A stretch of 64,000 bases of DNA from CANLBN01 sp965230205 (GTDB lineage Bacteria; Pseudomonadota; Gammaproteobacteria; Pseudomonadales; Cellvibrionaceae): positions 2,976,001 through 3,040,000 of the forward strand of contig OZ245996.1 in NCBI GenBank assembly GCA_965230205.1, written 5' to 3'. Under the pieces are notes generated by a model that saw nothing but the letters and a program-made list of their open reading frames with translations, was not told where the DNA came from and searched no databases. A program made the translations under genes and the position numbers. Numbering within the stretch: position 1 is the first letter of the stretch; each line of letters opens with the position of its first letter. Shown piece after piece: positions 26,016-34,615 of this stretch.

Positions 26016-26906
26016 ATGACCTCTTATTTGCCAGCAATGTTGATTAGCCTTCTTGTGCATGGGGTAATCATATTTTTGGTATTTATAGGTTGGGGATATA
26101 CAACACCACCTAAGCCAGTTAAACCCCCAGCGTATATCAAGGCTACACTGGTTGATTTGAAAGCGCAGGGTAAGCAGGGTGCTCCTAAGCAAAAGCCGAA
26201 ACCTAAAAAAATTGAGTTAGAGAAAAAGCGCAAAGAGCTGGAGAAGAAAAAGCTCGACCAAAAAAAGAAAGCTGAGGAAAAAGCGCGTAAAAATAAGCTA
26301 GCTAAAGAAAAGGCTAAACAAGAGAAGGCGAGAAAGGAAAAAGCTAAAAAGGAAAAGGAAAAACAGCAAAAGATCGCCAAAGAAAAAAAATTGGCTGAAG
26401 AGAAGAGATTAGCTGAAAAACGCAAAGAAGAAAAACGTAAGGAAGAACAGCGCAAAAAAGAACAAAAGGAGCTACAGGAAAGGGCTAAACAGGAACGCGA
26501 AAAATTAGAGCGGCAACGTTTGGAGGAAAACCTTGCTAGAGAAAGAGAGCGTTTAGAGGCGGAGAGAAAAGCAGAACAGCTGGCGCAACAGGTTGAAGAA
26601 GACAATGTAACATCGCAGTCTTATCAACAAATTATTCGTCAGCGTATCGAGCAGAATTGGAGCCGCCCGCCTTCAGCGCGTAATGGTATGCAAGCGTTAT
26701 TGCGTATACAGTTGGTACCGACCGGTGAAGTCATTGATGTCGCAGTAATTAAGAGTAGTGGTAACGCACAGTATGATCGTTCTGCGGTGCAGGCGGTCAA
26801 AAAAGTGGGGCGGTTTTCAGAATTAAGAGAAATGCCATCACGTGTTTTCGAAAGAGATTTTCGACAATTTACATTAACATTCCAACCACAGGATTTAAGG
26901 CAGTGA
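26016..26906 (+). CDS. tolA: Cell envelope integrity protein TolA
   Basis: Links the inner-membrane TolQR motor to TolB and Pal across the periplasm. In 296 residues it has a single N-terminal membrane helix (LISLLVHGVIIFLVFIGW), a long Lys/Glu/Ala-rich helix from about residue 48 to 195, and a C-terminal domain (SYQQIIRQRIEQNWSRPPSARNGMQ to the end) with the TonB/TolA fold. Its stop overlaps the tolB GTG start (GTGA), so the two are coupled. Confidence 0.95.
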   Translation: MTSYLPAMLISLLVHGVIIFLVFIGWGYTTPPKPVKPPAYIKATLVDLKAQGKQGAPKQKPKPKKIELEKKRKELEKKKLDQKKKAEEKARKNKLAKEKAKQEKARKEKAKKEKEKQQKIAKEKKLAEEKRLAEKRKEEKRKEEQRKKEQKELQERAKQEREKLERQRLEENLARERERLEAERKAEQLAQQVEEDNVTSQSYQQIIRQRIEQNWSRPPSARNGMQALLRIQLVPTGEVIDVAVIKSSGNAQYDRSAVQAVKKVGRFSELREMPSRVFERDFRQFTLTFQPQDLRQ

Positions 26907-28195
26907 ATCGTACTATCCAGAGCCTTTTGGCAATACTGATTTTTATTTATAGTGTCTCTTCTCGAGCTGAACTGGTTATCCCTATCGTTCAAGGTGTCGA
27001 TAACCCAACCGTCATTGCTGTCTCTCCCTTTGCTTATAACGGCGCTGCGCCACTGCCTGAAAAAGTAGCCGATATTATTTCTGCAGACTTATATCGCAGT
27101 GGACAATTTAAAACCATTGCAGCGTCCGATATGTTGTCCTTTCCTAGTCGTCAGCAGGATGTTGTCTATCGTGATTGGCGCTTACTGGGTAGTGAATACC
27201 TTGTTATCGGTAATGTAAGGGCGATTCCTACTGGCTTTTCAGCCAATTTCTCTTTATATGACGTCGTTAGTCAGAAAGTGGTGCTCAATAACCTTCAGGT
27301 CAATGTCGGTCCTGATGCCCTGAGAGATATGGCCCACTATGTCAGTGATAAGGTGTACGAAGCTATTACTGGCATTAGAGGCGCATTTTCTACACAGATT
27401 ATTTATATCGAACAGACACCTCAGCGCCAATATCGCTTAATACGAGCAGATATGGATGGTGCCAGGCCGCAAGAATTATTGCGCTCAAAGCAGCCATTGT
27501 TATCTCCTTCTTGGTCCCCTGATGCGAAAACGGTCGCTTATGTTTCTTTTGAAACTGGCCGAGCGGCTATCTTTATGCAGAATATAGCCACAGGTAAAAG
27601 AACACAGTTGACCAATTTTCAGGGTTTGAACAGTGCGCCTGCATGGTCACCTGATGGTAAAAAGTTAGCATTAGTACTCTCAAAAGACGGCAATCCAGAG
27701 ATATACACCCTGGATATTGCCACTCGGCGTTTTACTCGTATCACCAATCATTTCGGAATTGATACTGAGCCACACTGGTCAAGTGATGGCAAAGCTGTGA
27801 TGTTTACCTCAAATCGAGGAGGTAAACCGCAAATTTATCAAATAACGCTTTCCAACAGGCGTATAGAGCGTTTAACCTTCGACGGCGATTACAACGCGAA
27901 ACCTCAAGTAACCCCGGATGGCAAGGGTGTTGTGATGGTTCACCGTTATAACGGCGTTTTCCATATTGCAGTTCAAGACATCGCGACTGGCAATATACGC
28001 GTACTGACTCAAACTGCATTAGATGAGTCCCCCAGTATTGCACCAAATGGTGCGACACTGCTTTATGCTACGAAAGATGGTAATCGTGGTATTTTGGCCG
28101 GGGTTTCATTGGATGCAGGTGTGAAGTACAAGCTGCCGGCAAAGTCAGGTGATGTGAGAGAACCCGCATGGTCACCGTTTTTGACTAATCCGTAA
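26903..28195 (+). CDS. tolB: Tol-Pal system beta-propeller protein TolB
   Basis: A 430-residue periplasmic protein. A signal peptide (about 22 residues, LLAILIFIYSVSSRA) is followed by an N-terminal alpha/beta domain and a WD-like six-bladed beta-propeller with repeats such as PSWSPDAKTVAYVSFETG, PAWSPDGKKLALVLSKDGNPEIYTLD and HWSSDGKAVMFTSNRGGKPQIY. It interacts with Pal and TolA. Starts at GTG, overlapping the tolA stop. Confidence 0.96.
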   Translation: MNRTIQSLLAILIFIYSVSSRAELVIPIVQGVDNPTVIAVSPFAYNGAAPLPEKVADIISADLYRSGQFKTIAASDMLSFPSRQQDVVYRDWRLLGSEYLVIGNVRAIPTGFSANFSLYDVVSQKVVLNNLQVNVGPDALRDMAHYVSDKVYEAITGIRGAFSTQIIYIEQTPQRQYRLIRADMDGARPQELLRSKQPLLSPSWSPDAKTVAYVSFETGRAAIFMQNIATGKRTQLTNFQGLNSAPAWSPDGKKLALVLSKDGNPEIYTLDIATRRFTRITNHFGIDTEPHWSSDGKAVMFTSNRGGKPQIYQITLSNRRIERLTFDGDYNAKPQVTPDGKGVVMVHRYNGVFHIAVQDIATGNIRVLTQTALDESPSIAPNGATLLYATKDGNRGILAGVSLDAGVKYKLPAKSGDVREPAWSPFLTNP

Positions 28196-28391
28196 TACTT
28201 TAATGAAGTGCTCCACAAGACGCTTTAGGGGTATAAGAGCTTAAAGCACGGTTAATAGGTATTTTTTATTAGGCGGCTAGAGCTAACAAGTTAGGGTGTG
28301 GTACTATTCGTTTGAAAATGTCGCATCCATAACTATTTTTAACAACAATTTTTAACTACAAAAACTTACAAACAAGACCATGGAGACAATC

Positions 28392-28883
28392 ATGCTAAGC
28401 AAGACCATAAAATTGGGCTTTACACTACTTTTTGCTGCTGTATTTCTAGCAGGCTGTGCGAGTACCTCTGAACCTGTTGAACCAACTCCAGCACCAGCGC
28501 CAGCTCCGGCTCCTGCACCGACTACTTCAGGCACAGACACTAATGTTGTTCAGCCAGTTGAAGTTAATCTTGAGACTGTATTCTATTTCGATTTTGACCA
28601 ATCATCTCTCAAGCCAGAAACTCGTGCATTGTTAACTGCTCACGCTGCTGCGCTAAAAGCAAGCCCACGTGCTATTCGTTTAGAAGGTCATGCTGATGAG
28701 CGTGGTACTCGTGAATACAACATCGCTTTGGGTGAGCGTCGTGCATTAGCCGTACGTGACTATCTGCGTTCTGAAGGTGTTAACTCATCGATCGAAGTAG
28801 TTAGTTACGGTGAAGAAAACCCAGTTGATACTTCTAGCAACGAAAGTGCTTGGCAGTTAAACCGTCGTGTTGAGCTTAAGTAA
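28392..28883 (+). CDS. pal: Peptidoglycan-associated lipoprotein Pal
   Basis: An outer-membrane lipoprotein that binds peptidoglycan. The ATG at 28392 is chosen over 28380 because GGAG lies 6 bases before it and it gives a clean signal (MLSKTIKLGFTLLFAAVFLAGC; lipobox LAGC). The mature protein has a Pro/Ala repeat linker (PTPAPAPAPAPAPAPTT) and an OmpA-like domain (VFYFDFDQSSLKPE, LEGHADERGTREYNIALGERRA). The 184 bases between tolB and pal contain only weak inverted repeats. Confidence 0.95.
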   Translation: MLSKTIKLGFTLLFAAVFLAGCASTSEPVEPTPAPAPAPAPAPTTSGTDTNVVQPVEVNLETVFYFDFDQSSLKPETRALLTAHAAALKASPRAIRLEGHADERGTREYNIALGERRALAVRDYLRSEGVNSSIEVVSYGEENPVDTSSNESAWQLNRRVELK

Positions 28884-28905
28884 TAATCTATATTTTTAGG
28901 CACTA

Positions 28906-29751
28906 ATGAAGACGTTACCTAGTATCTCCGCGGCTCGTTTAGCCGCGGTACTTTTGATTTCAGCAGCTGGCTCCAATGCATTTGCTCAGGCTACTGTAAG
29001 AGATTCACAGCCTATTATTCCAGGGGCTGGAACAGGTGCGGTATCAACTCCAGTAACGTCAACCCCTGTTATTGCTCAATCTTCTTCCTCTAATTTTGCC
29101 TATCAATTGCAGCAATTGCAGCAAGAGGTTCTTGAATTAAGAGGCTTGGTTGAAGAACAGTCATTTCAGTTGAAAAGGCTAAAGCAGCAACGTCTTGATG
29201 ACTATTTGGATTTAGATAAGCGTTTGGCTGAATTAACGCGAGCAAATTCACAACCGCCTGCTATCGGTCAGAGCAGTTCATCTCAGTCTAATGCAACTCA
29301 AGATAATTCCAGTCAGATATCGGTTTTATCAAACAATTTACCCAGTAGCTCTAATCCTATTCCTTCTGTTAATACAGAGGAGGAGAAGAAGCTGTACCGT
29401 AAAGCGATCGATCAGCTGTTGAGCCAACAAGATTACCAAGGCGCCCAAGGTAGTTTTTCAGAGTATTTAAATAGTTATCCAAACGGTACTTATGTACCGA
29501 ATGTGTACTATTGGCAAGGCCAAATTTTTCTGACTGAAAGTAATAAGTCGGCTGCTGAGAAATCATTTGCCACACTGATAGATAAGTATGATGGCCATCA
29601 GAAAGTCCCAGATGCTAAATATAAGTTAGCAACGATTTATTTCGATCAGGGTAAAAAATCAGAGGCTAAAACCTTGCTTGAAGAAGTTGCTTCCAGTGAT
29701 ACGGACGCTTCTCGTCTTGCTAAGTCCTTTTTGGCAAATCAATTTAAATAA
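28906..29751 (+). CDS. cpoB: Tol-Pal-associated tetratricopeptide protein CpoB (YbgF)
   Basis: A 281-residue periplasmic protein that coordinates peptidoglycan synthesis with Tol-driven outer-membrane constriction. It has a signal peptide (first 27 residues, ending SNAFA), an N-terminal coiled coil (YQLQQLQQEVLELRGLVEEQSFQLKRLKQQRLDDYLDLDKRL) used for trimerisation, a Ser/Asn-rich linker and C-terminal tetratricopeptide repeats (YRKAIDQLLSQQDYQGAQGSF to the end). It is 22 bases after pal. Confidence 0.93.
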   Translation: MKTLPSISAARLAAVLLISAAGSNAFAQATVRDSQPIIPGAGTGAVSTPVTSTPVIAQSSSSNFAYQLQQLQQEVLELRGLVEEQSFQLKRLKQQRLDDYLDLDKRLAELTRANSQPPAIGQSSSSQSNATQDNSSQISVLSNNLPSSSNPIPSVNTEEEKKLYRKAIDQLLSQQDYQGAQGSFSEYLNSYPNGTYVPNVYYWQGQIFLTESNKSAAEKSFATLIDKYDGHQKVPDAKYKLATIYFDQGKKSEAKTLLEEVASSDTDASRLAKSFLANQFK

Positions 29752-29812
29752 ATTTTAGTTGATTGCTGCTAATTAGAGTTGCTAAAACTCTTAGTGTATT
29801 TAATAGTTACCC

Positions 29813-30469
29813 ATGTCCTCCGAATCACAATCTCTTAGAATTACCGAAATATTCTTATCTATTCAAGGTGAAGCTGCCAGTGTAGGTTATCCAACCGTCT
29901 TTGTTCGGTTAACGGGCTGCCCATTGCGGTGTCATTACTGCGACTCTGAATATGCATTCTATGGCGGTGAAAAACAGCCTCTCGATGATATTGTTAAGAA
30001 AGTAGTCGACTATGGCTCAAGCCATGTATGTGTCACAGGAGGGGAGCCTTTAGCTCAGCCCAACTGCCATCATTTGTTAACCAGTGTTTGCGATACAGGC
30101 CTGAATGTTTCATTGGAAACAAGCGGTGCTATGCCAGTTGTGGATGTGGATAAGCGGGTCTCTATTGTGATGGATCTTAAAACCCCCGCTTCTGGCGAAG
30201 TGACTCGCAATGACTACAGCAATATTGAGCAGCTTTCAGATAAAGATCAGGTGAAGTTTGTTATTTGTGATCGACAGGATTATGAATGGGCTGTTTTTAA
30301 GCTAAATGAGTATCAGCTGGATAAAAGGGTAGGTAATATCTTTTTCTCTCCCTCTTACGAGCAATTGTCCGCTGAGCAACTAGCAGAGTGGATTATTGCT
30401 GATCGCTTGCCTGTACGTTTGCAAACTCAACTTCATAAAGCCTTATGGGGCGATAAGCCAGGAGTCTAA
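29813..30469 (+). CDS. queE: 7-carboxy-7-deazaguanine synthase QueE
   Basis: A radical SAM enzyme in queuosine synthesis that contracts carboxytetrahydropterin to carboxydeazaguanine. In 218 residues it carries the iron-sulfur motif C-x3-C-x2-C in TGCPLRCHYCDSEYAF, the opening FLSIQGEAASVGYPTVFVRLTGC and the SAM-binding VTGGEPLAQ. Its stop abuts the queC ATG without a gap, so the two are cotranscribed. Confidence 0.95.
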   Translation: MSSESQSLRITEIFLSIQGEAASVGYPTVFVRLTGCPLRCHYCDSEYAFYGGEKQPLDDIVKKVVDYGSSHVCVTGGEPLAQPNCHHLLTSVCDTGLNVSLETSGAMPVVDVDKRVSIVMDLKTPASGEVTRNDYSNIEQLSDKDQVKFVICDRQDYEWAVFKLNEYQLDKRVGNIFFSPSYEQLSAEQLAEWIIADRLPVRLQTQLHKALWGDKPGV

Positions 30470-31153
30470 ATGAGTAATAATCGTCCTAAAGCTGTAGTAC
30501 TAGTCTCTGGTGGCCTCGATTCGACCACTGTGTTGGCTATTGCCAAATCTAAAGGCTTTGATTGTTATACCCTAAGCTTTGATTATGGTCAGCGCCATAG
30601 AGTCGAGTTGCAAGCCGCAGATACGTTAGCGAAAGAAATGGGCGCTAAAGCCCACAAAACCGTTAAATTGGACCTACGTACGATTGGTGGTTCTGCTTTA
30701 ACTGACGATGATATAGAGGTTCCTGAGCACCTCAGTGAGGGAATTCCTGTTACCTATGTACCAGCACGTAATACCGTCTTTTTATCCATTGCTTTAGGCT
30801 GGGCTGAGGTACTGGGTGCACATGATATTTTTATCGGTGTTAATGCCGTCGACTATTCAGGCTATCCTGATTGTCGACCTGATTATATAGCTGCTTACGA
30901 AACCATGGCTAATTTGGCTACGAAGATGGGTGTAGAAGGGCAAGCGCTTAAAATACAGACCCCACTCATTGACTTAACCAAAGCCGATATCATTAAACAG
31001 GGCATAGAGCTGGGTGTAGATTACCAAAAAACAGTCTCTTGCTATCAAGCAGATGATGACGGAAAAGCCTGTGGTCGATGCGATAGCTGCCGTCTGAGGC
31101 GCCAAGGGTTTGCTGATGCAGGTGTGGATGATCCTACCAGATACAATAATTGA
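30470..31153 (+). CDS. queC: 7-cyano-7-deazaguanine synthase QueC
   Basis: Converts carboxydeazaguanine to preQ0 with ATP and ammonia, in the same pathway as queE. The PP-loop is seen in VLVSGGLDSTTVLAIAK and the zinc site is in SCYQADDDGKACGRCDSCRLR, with four Cys. It is 227 residues long, the usual size. A weak AT-rich hairpin follows and may end the transcript. Confidence 0.96.
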   Translation: MSNNRPKAVVLVSGGLDSTTVLAIAKSKGFDCYTLSFDYGQRHRVELQAADTLAKEMGAKAHKTVKLDLRTIGGSALTDDDIEVPEHLSEGIPVTYVPARNTVFLSIALGWAEVLGAHDIFIGVNAVDYSGYPDCRPDYIAAYETMANLATKMGVEGQALKIQTPLIDLTKADIIKQGIELGVDYQKTVSCYQADDDGKACGRCDSCRLRRQGFADAGVDDPTRYNN

Positions 31154-31204
31154 GCCTTCTTTTAGCAAGTTATTGTTTTACTGATAAAAAATACTAAAAA
31201 GTGC

Positions 31205-31232
31205 TTGTGTTTTTTCTGCGAATCATTATTAT
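31205..31232 (+). promoter_or_regulatory. tRNA-Lys promoter
   Basis: TTGTGT (31205-31210) and TATTAT (31227-31232) are 16 bases apart, followed by a GC-rich stretch (GTGCGCC) typical of growth-rate-controlled stable RNA promoters, 35 bases before the tRNA. Confidence 0.6.
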
Positions 31233-31267
31233 GTGCGCCTCTTCAGCACCAACCGTTAACAAGTTTT

Positions 31268-31343
31268 GGGTCGTTAGCTCAGTTGGTAGAGCAGTTGGCT
31301 TTTAACCAATTGGTCACTGGTTCGAATCCAGTACGACCCACCA
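31268..31343 (+). tRNA. tRNA-Lys (anticodon TTT), CCA encoded
   Basis: A 76-base cloverleaf: acceptor arms GGGTCGT and ACGACCC, D-arm GCTC/GAGC, anticodon arm GTTGG/CCAAT with loop CTTTTAA, and T-arm with TTCGAAT. The anticodon TTT (31301-31303) reads AAA and AAG. Discriminator A followed by a genomic CCA. Confidence 0.97.
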
Positions 31344-31350
31344 TATAAAA

Positions 31351-31380
31351 AACCTCGTCCATTGGACGGGGTTTTTTTAT
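31351..31380 (+). terminator. Intrinsic terminator after tRNA-Lys
   Basis: CCTCGTCC (31353-31360) pairs with GGACGGGG (31364-31371) with one G-T pair, then a run of seven T. A strong terminator 8 bases after the tRNA. Confidence 0.9.
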
Positions 31381-31773
31381 ATCTGTAGTTTGAGTTGAAT
31401 TTGTTCGACTCTCTGTGTTTCTTATGTTTATGCTTCGATAAATATGCCTGGAGCAGATTTAAACGCTGAGGCGTGCGCTCTAGCGGCCCTAGCGGCTAAG
31501 TGTGTTTTTGATCTATAGGAGCGGAATCAATTTAGGCTTAGTAGTTAGTTGGATCAAATTCAGATAATCAATATTTATAATTGATTAGGTAAGCTGTAGA
31601 GTCAGCAAGTGTATTAAGCTATTACTATTTTTATGATGGGAATAAGGTGGGTTTAAATGCCTTGCTTTACCGATGCTTTTAGATGTTAACAACAGGTATT
31701 AACGAAAACTTTTCATAAATAACAAATTCCGATAACTAAGCACATACCGGAATTTATTATCTATTTTTTCGAC
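31381..31773. other. Intergenic region without recognised features
   Basis: About 390 bases between the tRNA terminator and the end of the alcohol dehydrogenase gene. No ORF of note and no convincing hairpin or promoter was seen. A short GCGGCCCTAGCGGC repeat near 31482-31495 is the only GC-rich spot. Confidence 0.3.
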
Positions 31774-32883
31774 TTAATAAATAATCACTGACCTGATGCT
31801 TTTTCCTTGGTGCATTAAGTCAAATGCTGTATTAATATCTTCTAAGCCCATCGTGTGAGTCACCATTGGGTCGATCTTTATTTCTCCTTCAAGGTAACGC
31901 TCTACGTAGCCAGGTAATTGGCTACGACCTTTAACGCCGCCAAAAGCGCTGCCACGCCATACTCTGCCTGTTACTAATTGAAAGGGGCGGGTAGCTATTT
32001 CTTGGCCTGCACCAGCAACACCGATGACAACAGACTCTCCCCAGCCCTTATGACAGCACTCAAGTGCTGAACGCATCACATTAACGTTGCCAATGCATTC
32101 GAATGAATAATCTACCCCACCATCCGTGAGATCCACAATCACATCTTGGATTGGTTTATCGTAGTCTTTAGGGTTAATAAAATCTGTTGCGCCAAGCATT
32201 TCCGCCATCGCAAATTTATCGGTGTTGATGTCTATACAAATAATGCGCTCTGCTTTTGCCATAACGGCACCTTGGATGACGCTAAGGCCAATACCGCCCA
32301 TACCAAAAACAGCAACGGTTGATCCCGCTTCTACCTTGGCTGTATTCAGCACTGCTCCAATCCCTGTTGTTATTCCACAACCTAGCAAACACACTTTATC
32401 TAAAGGAGCTTTCTTATTAACTTTGGCCACAGCAATTTCTGGTACAACGGTATACTCTGAAAATGTTGATGTGCCCATATAGTGGAACAGTTGTTTACCA
32501 TTACAGGAAAATCGAGTAGTCCCATCAGGCATTACTCCTTGTCCTTGGGTGCTGCGAATGGCTTGGCATAAGTTGGTTTTTCCTGACAAGCAAAATTTGC
32601 ATTCACCACATTCAGGTGTATAGAGAGGGATAACATGATCGCCTACAGCGAGTGAGCTTACTCCTGGGCCAACTTCTTCAACAACTGCGCCACCTTCGTG
32701 GCCTAATACCGATGGGAAAATACCTTCCGGGTCATCTCCAGACATCGTATAGGCATCGGTATGGCAAACACCCGTTGCAACCATTCTTAACAGTACTTCG
32801 CCAGTTTTTGGTGCTTGTACATCAATTTCTTCAATCTCTAGCGGTTGGCCTGCTGCCCAAGCGACTGCTGCACGTGATTTCAT
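31774..32883 (-). CDS. frmA: S-(hydroxymethyl)glutathione dehydrogenase / class III alcohol dehydrogenase
   Basis: Oxidises the glutathione adduct of formaldehyde to S-formylglutathione with NAD. The 369-residue zinc alcohol dehydrogenase has the class III signature from the start (MKSRAAVAWAAGQPLEIEEI), catalytic zinc ligands in GVCHTDAY and GHEGGAVVEEVG, the structural zinc Cys cluster CGECKFCLSGKTNLC and the nucleotide motif GMGGIGLSVIQGA. It is 26 bases after the ferredoxin gene. Because formaldehyde is the product of Rieske demethylation, its place here fits a detoxifying role. No S-formylglutathione hydrolase gene is in the window. Confidence 0.93.
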   Translation of the reverse strand: MKSRAAVAWAAGQPLEIEEIDVQAPKTGEVLLRMVATGVCHTDAYTMSGDDPEGIFPSVLGHEGGAVVEEVGPGVSSLAVGDHVIPLYTPECGECKFCLSGKTNLCQAIRSTQGQGVMPDGTTRFSCNGKQLFHYMGTSTFSEYTVVPEIAVAKVNKKAPLDKVCLLGCGITTGIGAVLNTAKVEAGSTVAVFGMGGIGLSVIQGAVMAKAERIICIDINTDKFAMAEMLGATDFINPKDYDKPIQDVIVDLTDGGVDYSFECIGNVNVMRSALECCHKGWGESVVIGVAGAGQEIATRPFQLVTGRVWRGSAFGGVKGRSQLPGYVERYLEGEIKIDPMVTHTMGLEDINTAFDLMHQGKSIRSVIIY

Positions 32884-32909
32884 TTTAATTCCTCAACTAT
32901 AATTTTTAG

Positions 32910-33230
32910 TTATTGTTCTGCTGGTATATAGACTACTAAGCCGTCGTGTTCTTCTGTGAGCATAATCTGACATGATAAGCGGCTTCCTGCTTGGCGCTCA
33001 GTTTCGGTACAGTCGAGCATTTCATCTTCAAGGCTATCGGGTTGACCAACTCTATCGAGCCATTGTTCCTGAATAAAACAGTGGCACGTCGCGCATGCGC
33101 ATGCACCACCGCAAGCAGCAACAATACCGTTAACATTATTCGTTGTTGCGGCTGCCATTAAAGAGATACCCGTGTCGGCTTCAATAACAGTTGTTTTTTC
33201 AGAGCTATCAATAAAGGTAATTAAAGGCAT
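32910..33230 (-). CDS. [2Fe-2S] ferredoxin of the putidaredoxin type
   Basis: A 106-residue electron carrier. The cluster ligands are Cys in ACGGACACATC (C-x5-C-x2-C) and a fourth Cys in SRLSCQI, as in putidaredoxin-type ferredoxins. It lies 8 bases after the FAD ferredoxin reductase and 26 before the class III dehydrogenase. By context it passes electrons from the reductase to the Rieske oxygenase encoded nearby on the other strand. Confidence 0.93.
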   Translation of the reverse strand: MPLITFIDSSEKTTVIEADTGISLMAAATTNNVNGIVAACGGACACATCHCFIQEQWLDRVGQPDSLEDEMLDCTETERQAGSRLSCQIMLTEEHDGLVVYIPAEQ

Positions 33231-33238
33231 TAGTTCAC

Positions 33239-34450
33239 CTATGTTAGTAAGGTTTTAAGTGGTACATTGCTATCGGCCAATGCATCGATGGCCGGGTGTA
33301 TTTTTTGTTGGACGATTTTTTTTGATTGCATAAAATCAGCAGGCGAATTAATAGCATCCATGGCGATTAATTGCCCCTGTTTTAAATAAAATACAGAAAA
33401 TTTTTGTTTCTCTATATCGCCTCTTAGTACTATTTGATCATAACCTTGTAATAAGCCTACTGTTTGTAGTTTTATATTGTATTGATCAGACCAGAACCAT
33501 GGAACGCTGTCATGTATTGCGCTTTCACCACATAGATTAGCCGCAGCGACTTTAGCCTGCTCAATCGCATTGGGAACTGACTCTAATCGAACTCTCCGAT
33601 CGTACAAGGTACTTGGGTGATTGCTACAATCTCCAATAGCATAAATATCCGGGTCTTCAGTGCGCGTGTATTGATCAACAGTAATACCGTCATCGCAGGC
33701 AAGGTTAGCATCACTGGCTAATTCGCTATTAGGAAGAACACCAATGCCAACTATCGCGATATCAAATTCTACGGTTTTGTTATCCAGTATAACTTTTGTT
33801 CCATTGTCATCGGAGATAAAGCCTTTTACTTGGGTACTCAGTAAAATGTCGACACCGTTGTCTCGATGAAGCTTTTGATAAAATTCAGACAGAACCGGGC
33901 TGGTTACTCTTGCGAGCACTCGGTCAGCCGCTTCTACAATGGTAACTTGTGTTTGTTGAGCTGCGGCTGCGGCCGCAATCTCTAAACCAATATAACCAGC
34001 GCCAATGATTAACATTTTTGAATGGGGGCGATGATGCTTTTTAATCTTATCGACATCGCTTTTCGTGCGTAAATAAAAGATATTATTTTTGGCTTCTTCT
34101 ATGTTGGGTAAGGCTCTTGGTCGAGTACCGGTTGCCAGTATCAATTTATCATAGGCGATTACTTCACCATTATTCAGTAGCAAGGTTTTATTGTTACGCT
34201 CAATAGAATCAACTCTGCAACCTAATTTAAGCTCAATATTGGCTTGCTCATAAAAAGTATGGGCTTTTAGTAGAAGGTTTTCTGGCTCAATATCGCCCTT
34301 AAAATAACCTTTCGATAAGGGTGGTCTTTGGTAGGGAAGGGAATCTTCCTCACCAATGAGAACAATTTTATCCTGACAATTCTTGCTTCTCAAACTGGCA
34401 ATAGCTTCGGCAGAAGCCTGACCTGCACCTACAATTACGATAACGCTCAA
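33239..34450 (-). CDS. FAD-dependent ferredoxin reductase
   Basis: A 403-residue two-dinucleotide-fold flavoprotein of the putidaredoxin or rubredoxin reductase type. The FAD motif SVIVIVGAGQASAEAIASL opens it, the second motif is MLIIGAGYIGLEIAAAAAAQQ and the FAD-binding end block is DIYAIGDCSNHP. The start is set at a TTG (34450) because a textbook ribosome site (GGAGGTGATC, complement of 34451-34460) stands 5 bases before it; upstream ATGs would add extra residues before the flavin fold. It heads a minus-strand operon with the ferredoxin and dehydrogenase and is divergent from a lysR gene. Confidence 0.9.
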   Translation of the reverse strand: MSVIVIVGAGQASAEAIASLRSKNCQDKIVLIGEEDSLPYQRPPLSKGYFKGDIEPENLLLKAHTFYEQANIELKLGCRVDSIERNNKTLLLNNGEVIAYDKLILATGTRPRALPNIEEAKNNIFYLRTKSDVDKIKKHHRPHSKMLIIGAGYIGLEIAAAAAAQQTQVTIVEAADRVLARVTSPVLSEFYQKLHRDNGVDILLSTQVKGFISDDNGTKVILDNKTVEFDIAIVGIGVLPNSELASDANLACDDGITVDQYTRTEDPDIYAIGDCSNHPSTLYDRRVRLESVPNAIEQAKVAAANLCGESAIHDSVPWFWSDQYNIKLQTVGLLQGYDQIVLRGDIEKQKFSVFYLKQGQLIAMDAINSPADFMQSKKIVQQKIHPAIDALADSNVPLKTLLT

Positions 34451-34527
34451 GATCACCTCCATCTTGACTGACATCAATTTCAACGAAAATAGCTTTGTAA
34501 TATTGGCTAATTCGATAAATTTAATGG

Positions 34528-34554
34528 TTATCAATCGGTAAATCAAATTGATAA
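34528..34554. promoter_or_regulatory. Inverted repeat in the divergent reductase/lysR region
   Basis: TTATCAAT (34528-34535) and ATTGATAA (34547-34554) form a perfect 8-bp inverted repeat with 11 bases between. It lies between the ferredoxin reductase (minus) and the LysR gene (plus) and contains a T-N11-A-like core, so it is a good LysR operator candidate. Confidence 0.5.
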
Positions 34555-34615
34555 ACCCATGACATCGATAGAATAATTAGATTAAATGTCACGTAGTAAA
34601 AGATGGGGCAAAGAG

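Noticed and set aside
26024..26605. 193-residue open frame antisense to tolA, rich in Ser and Phe
   Set aside because: It is the mirror of the Lys/Glu-rich coiled-coil codons of tolA, which avoid stops on the other strand. It has no ribosome site and no protein-like features.
28480..28530. CRISPR-like or satellite repeat in pal
   Set aside because: It is the Pro/Ala codon repeat of the Pal linker, in frame and normal for the family.
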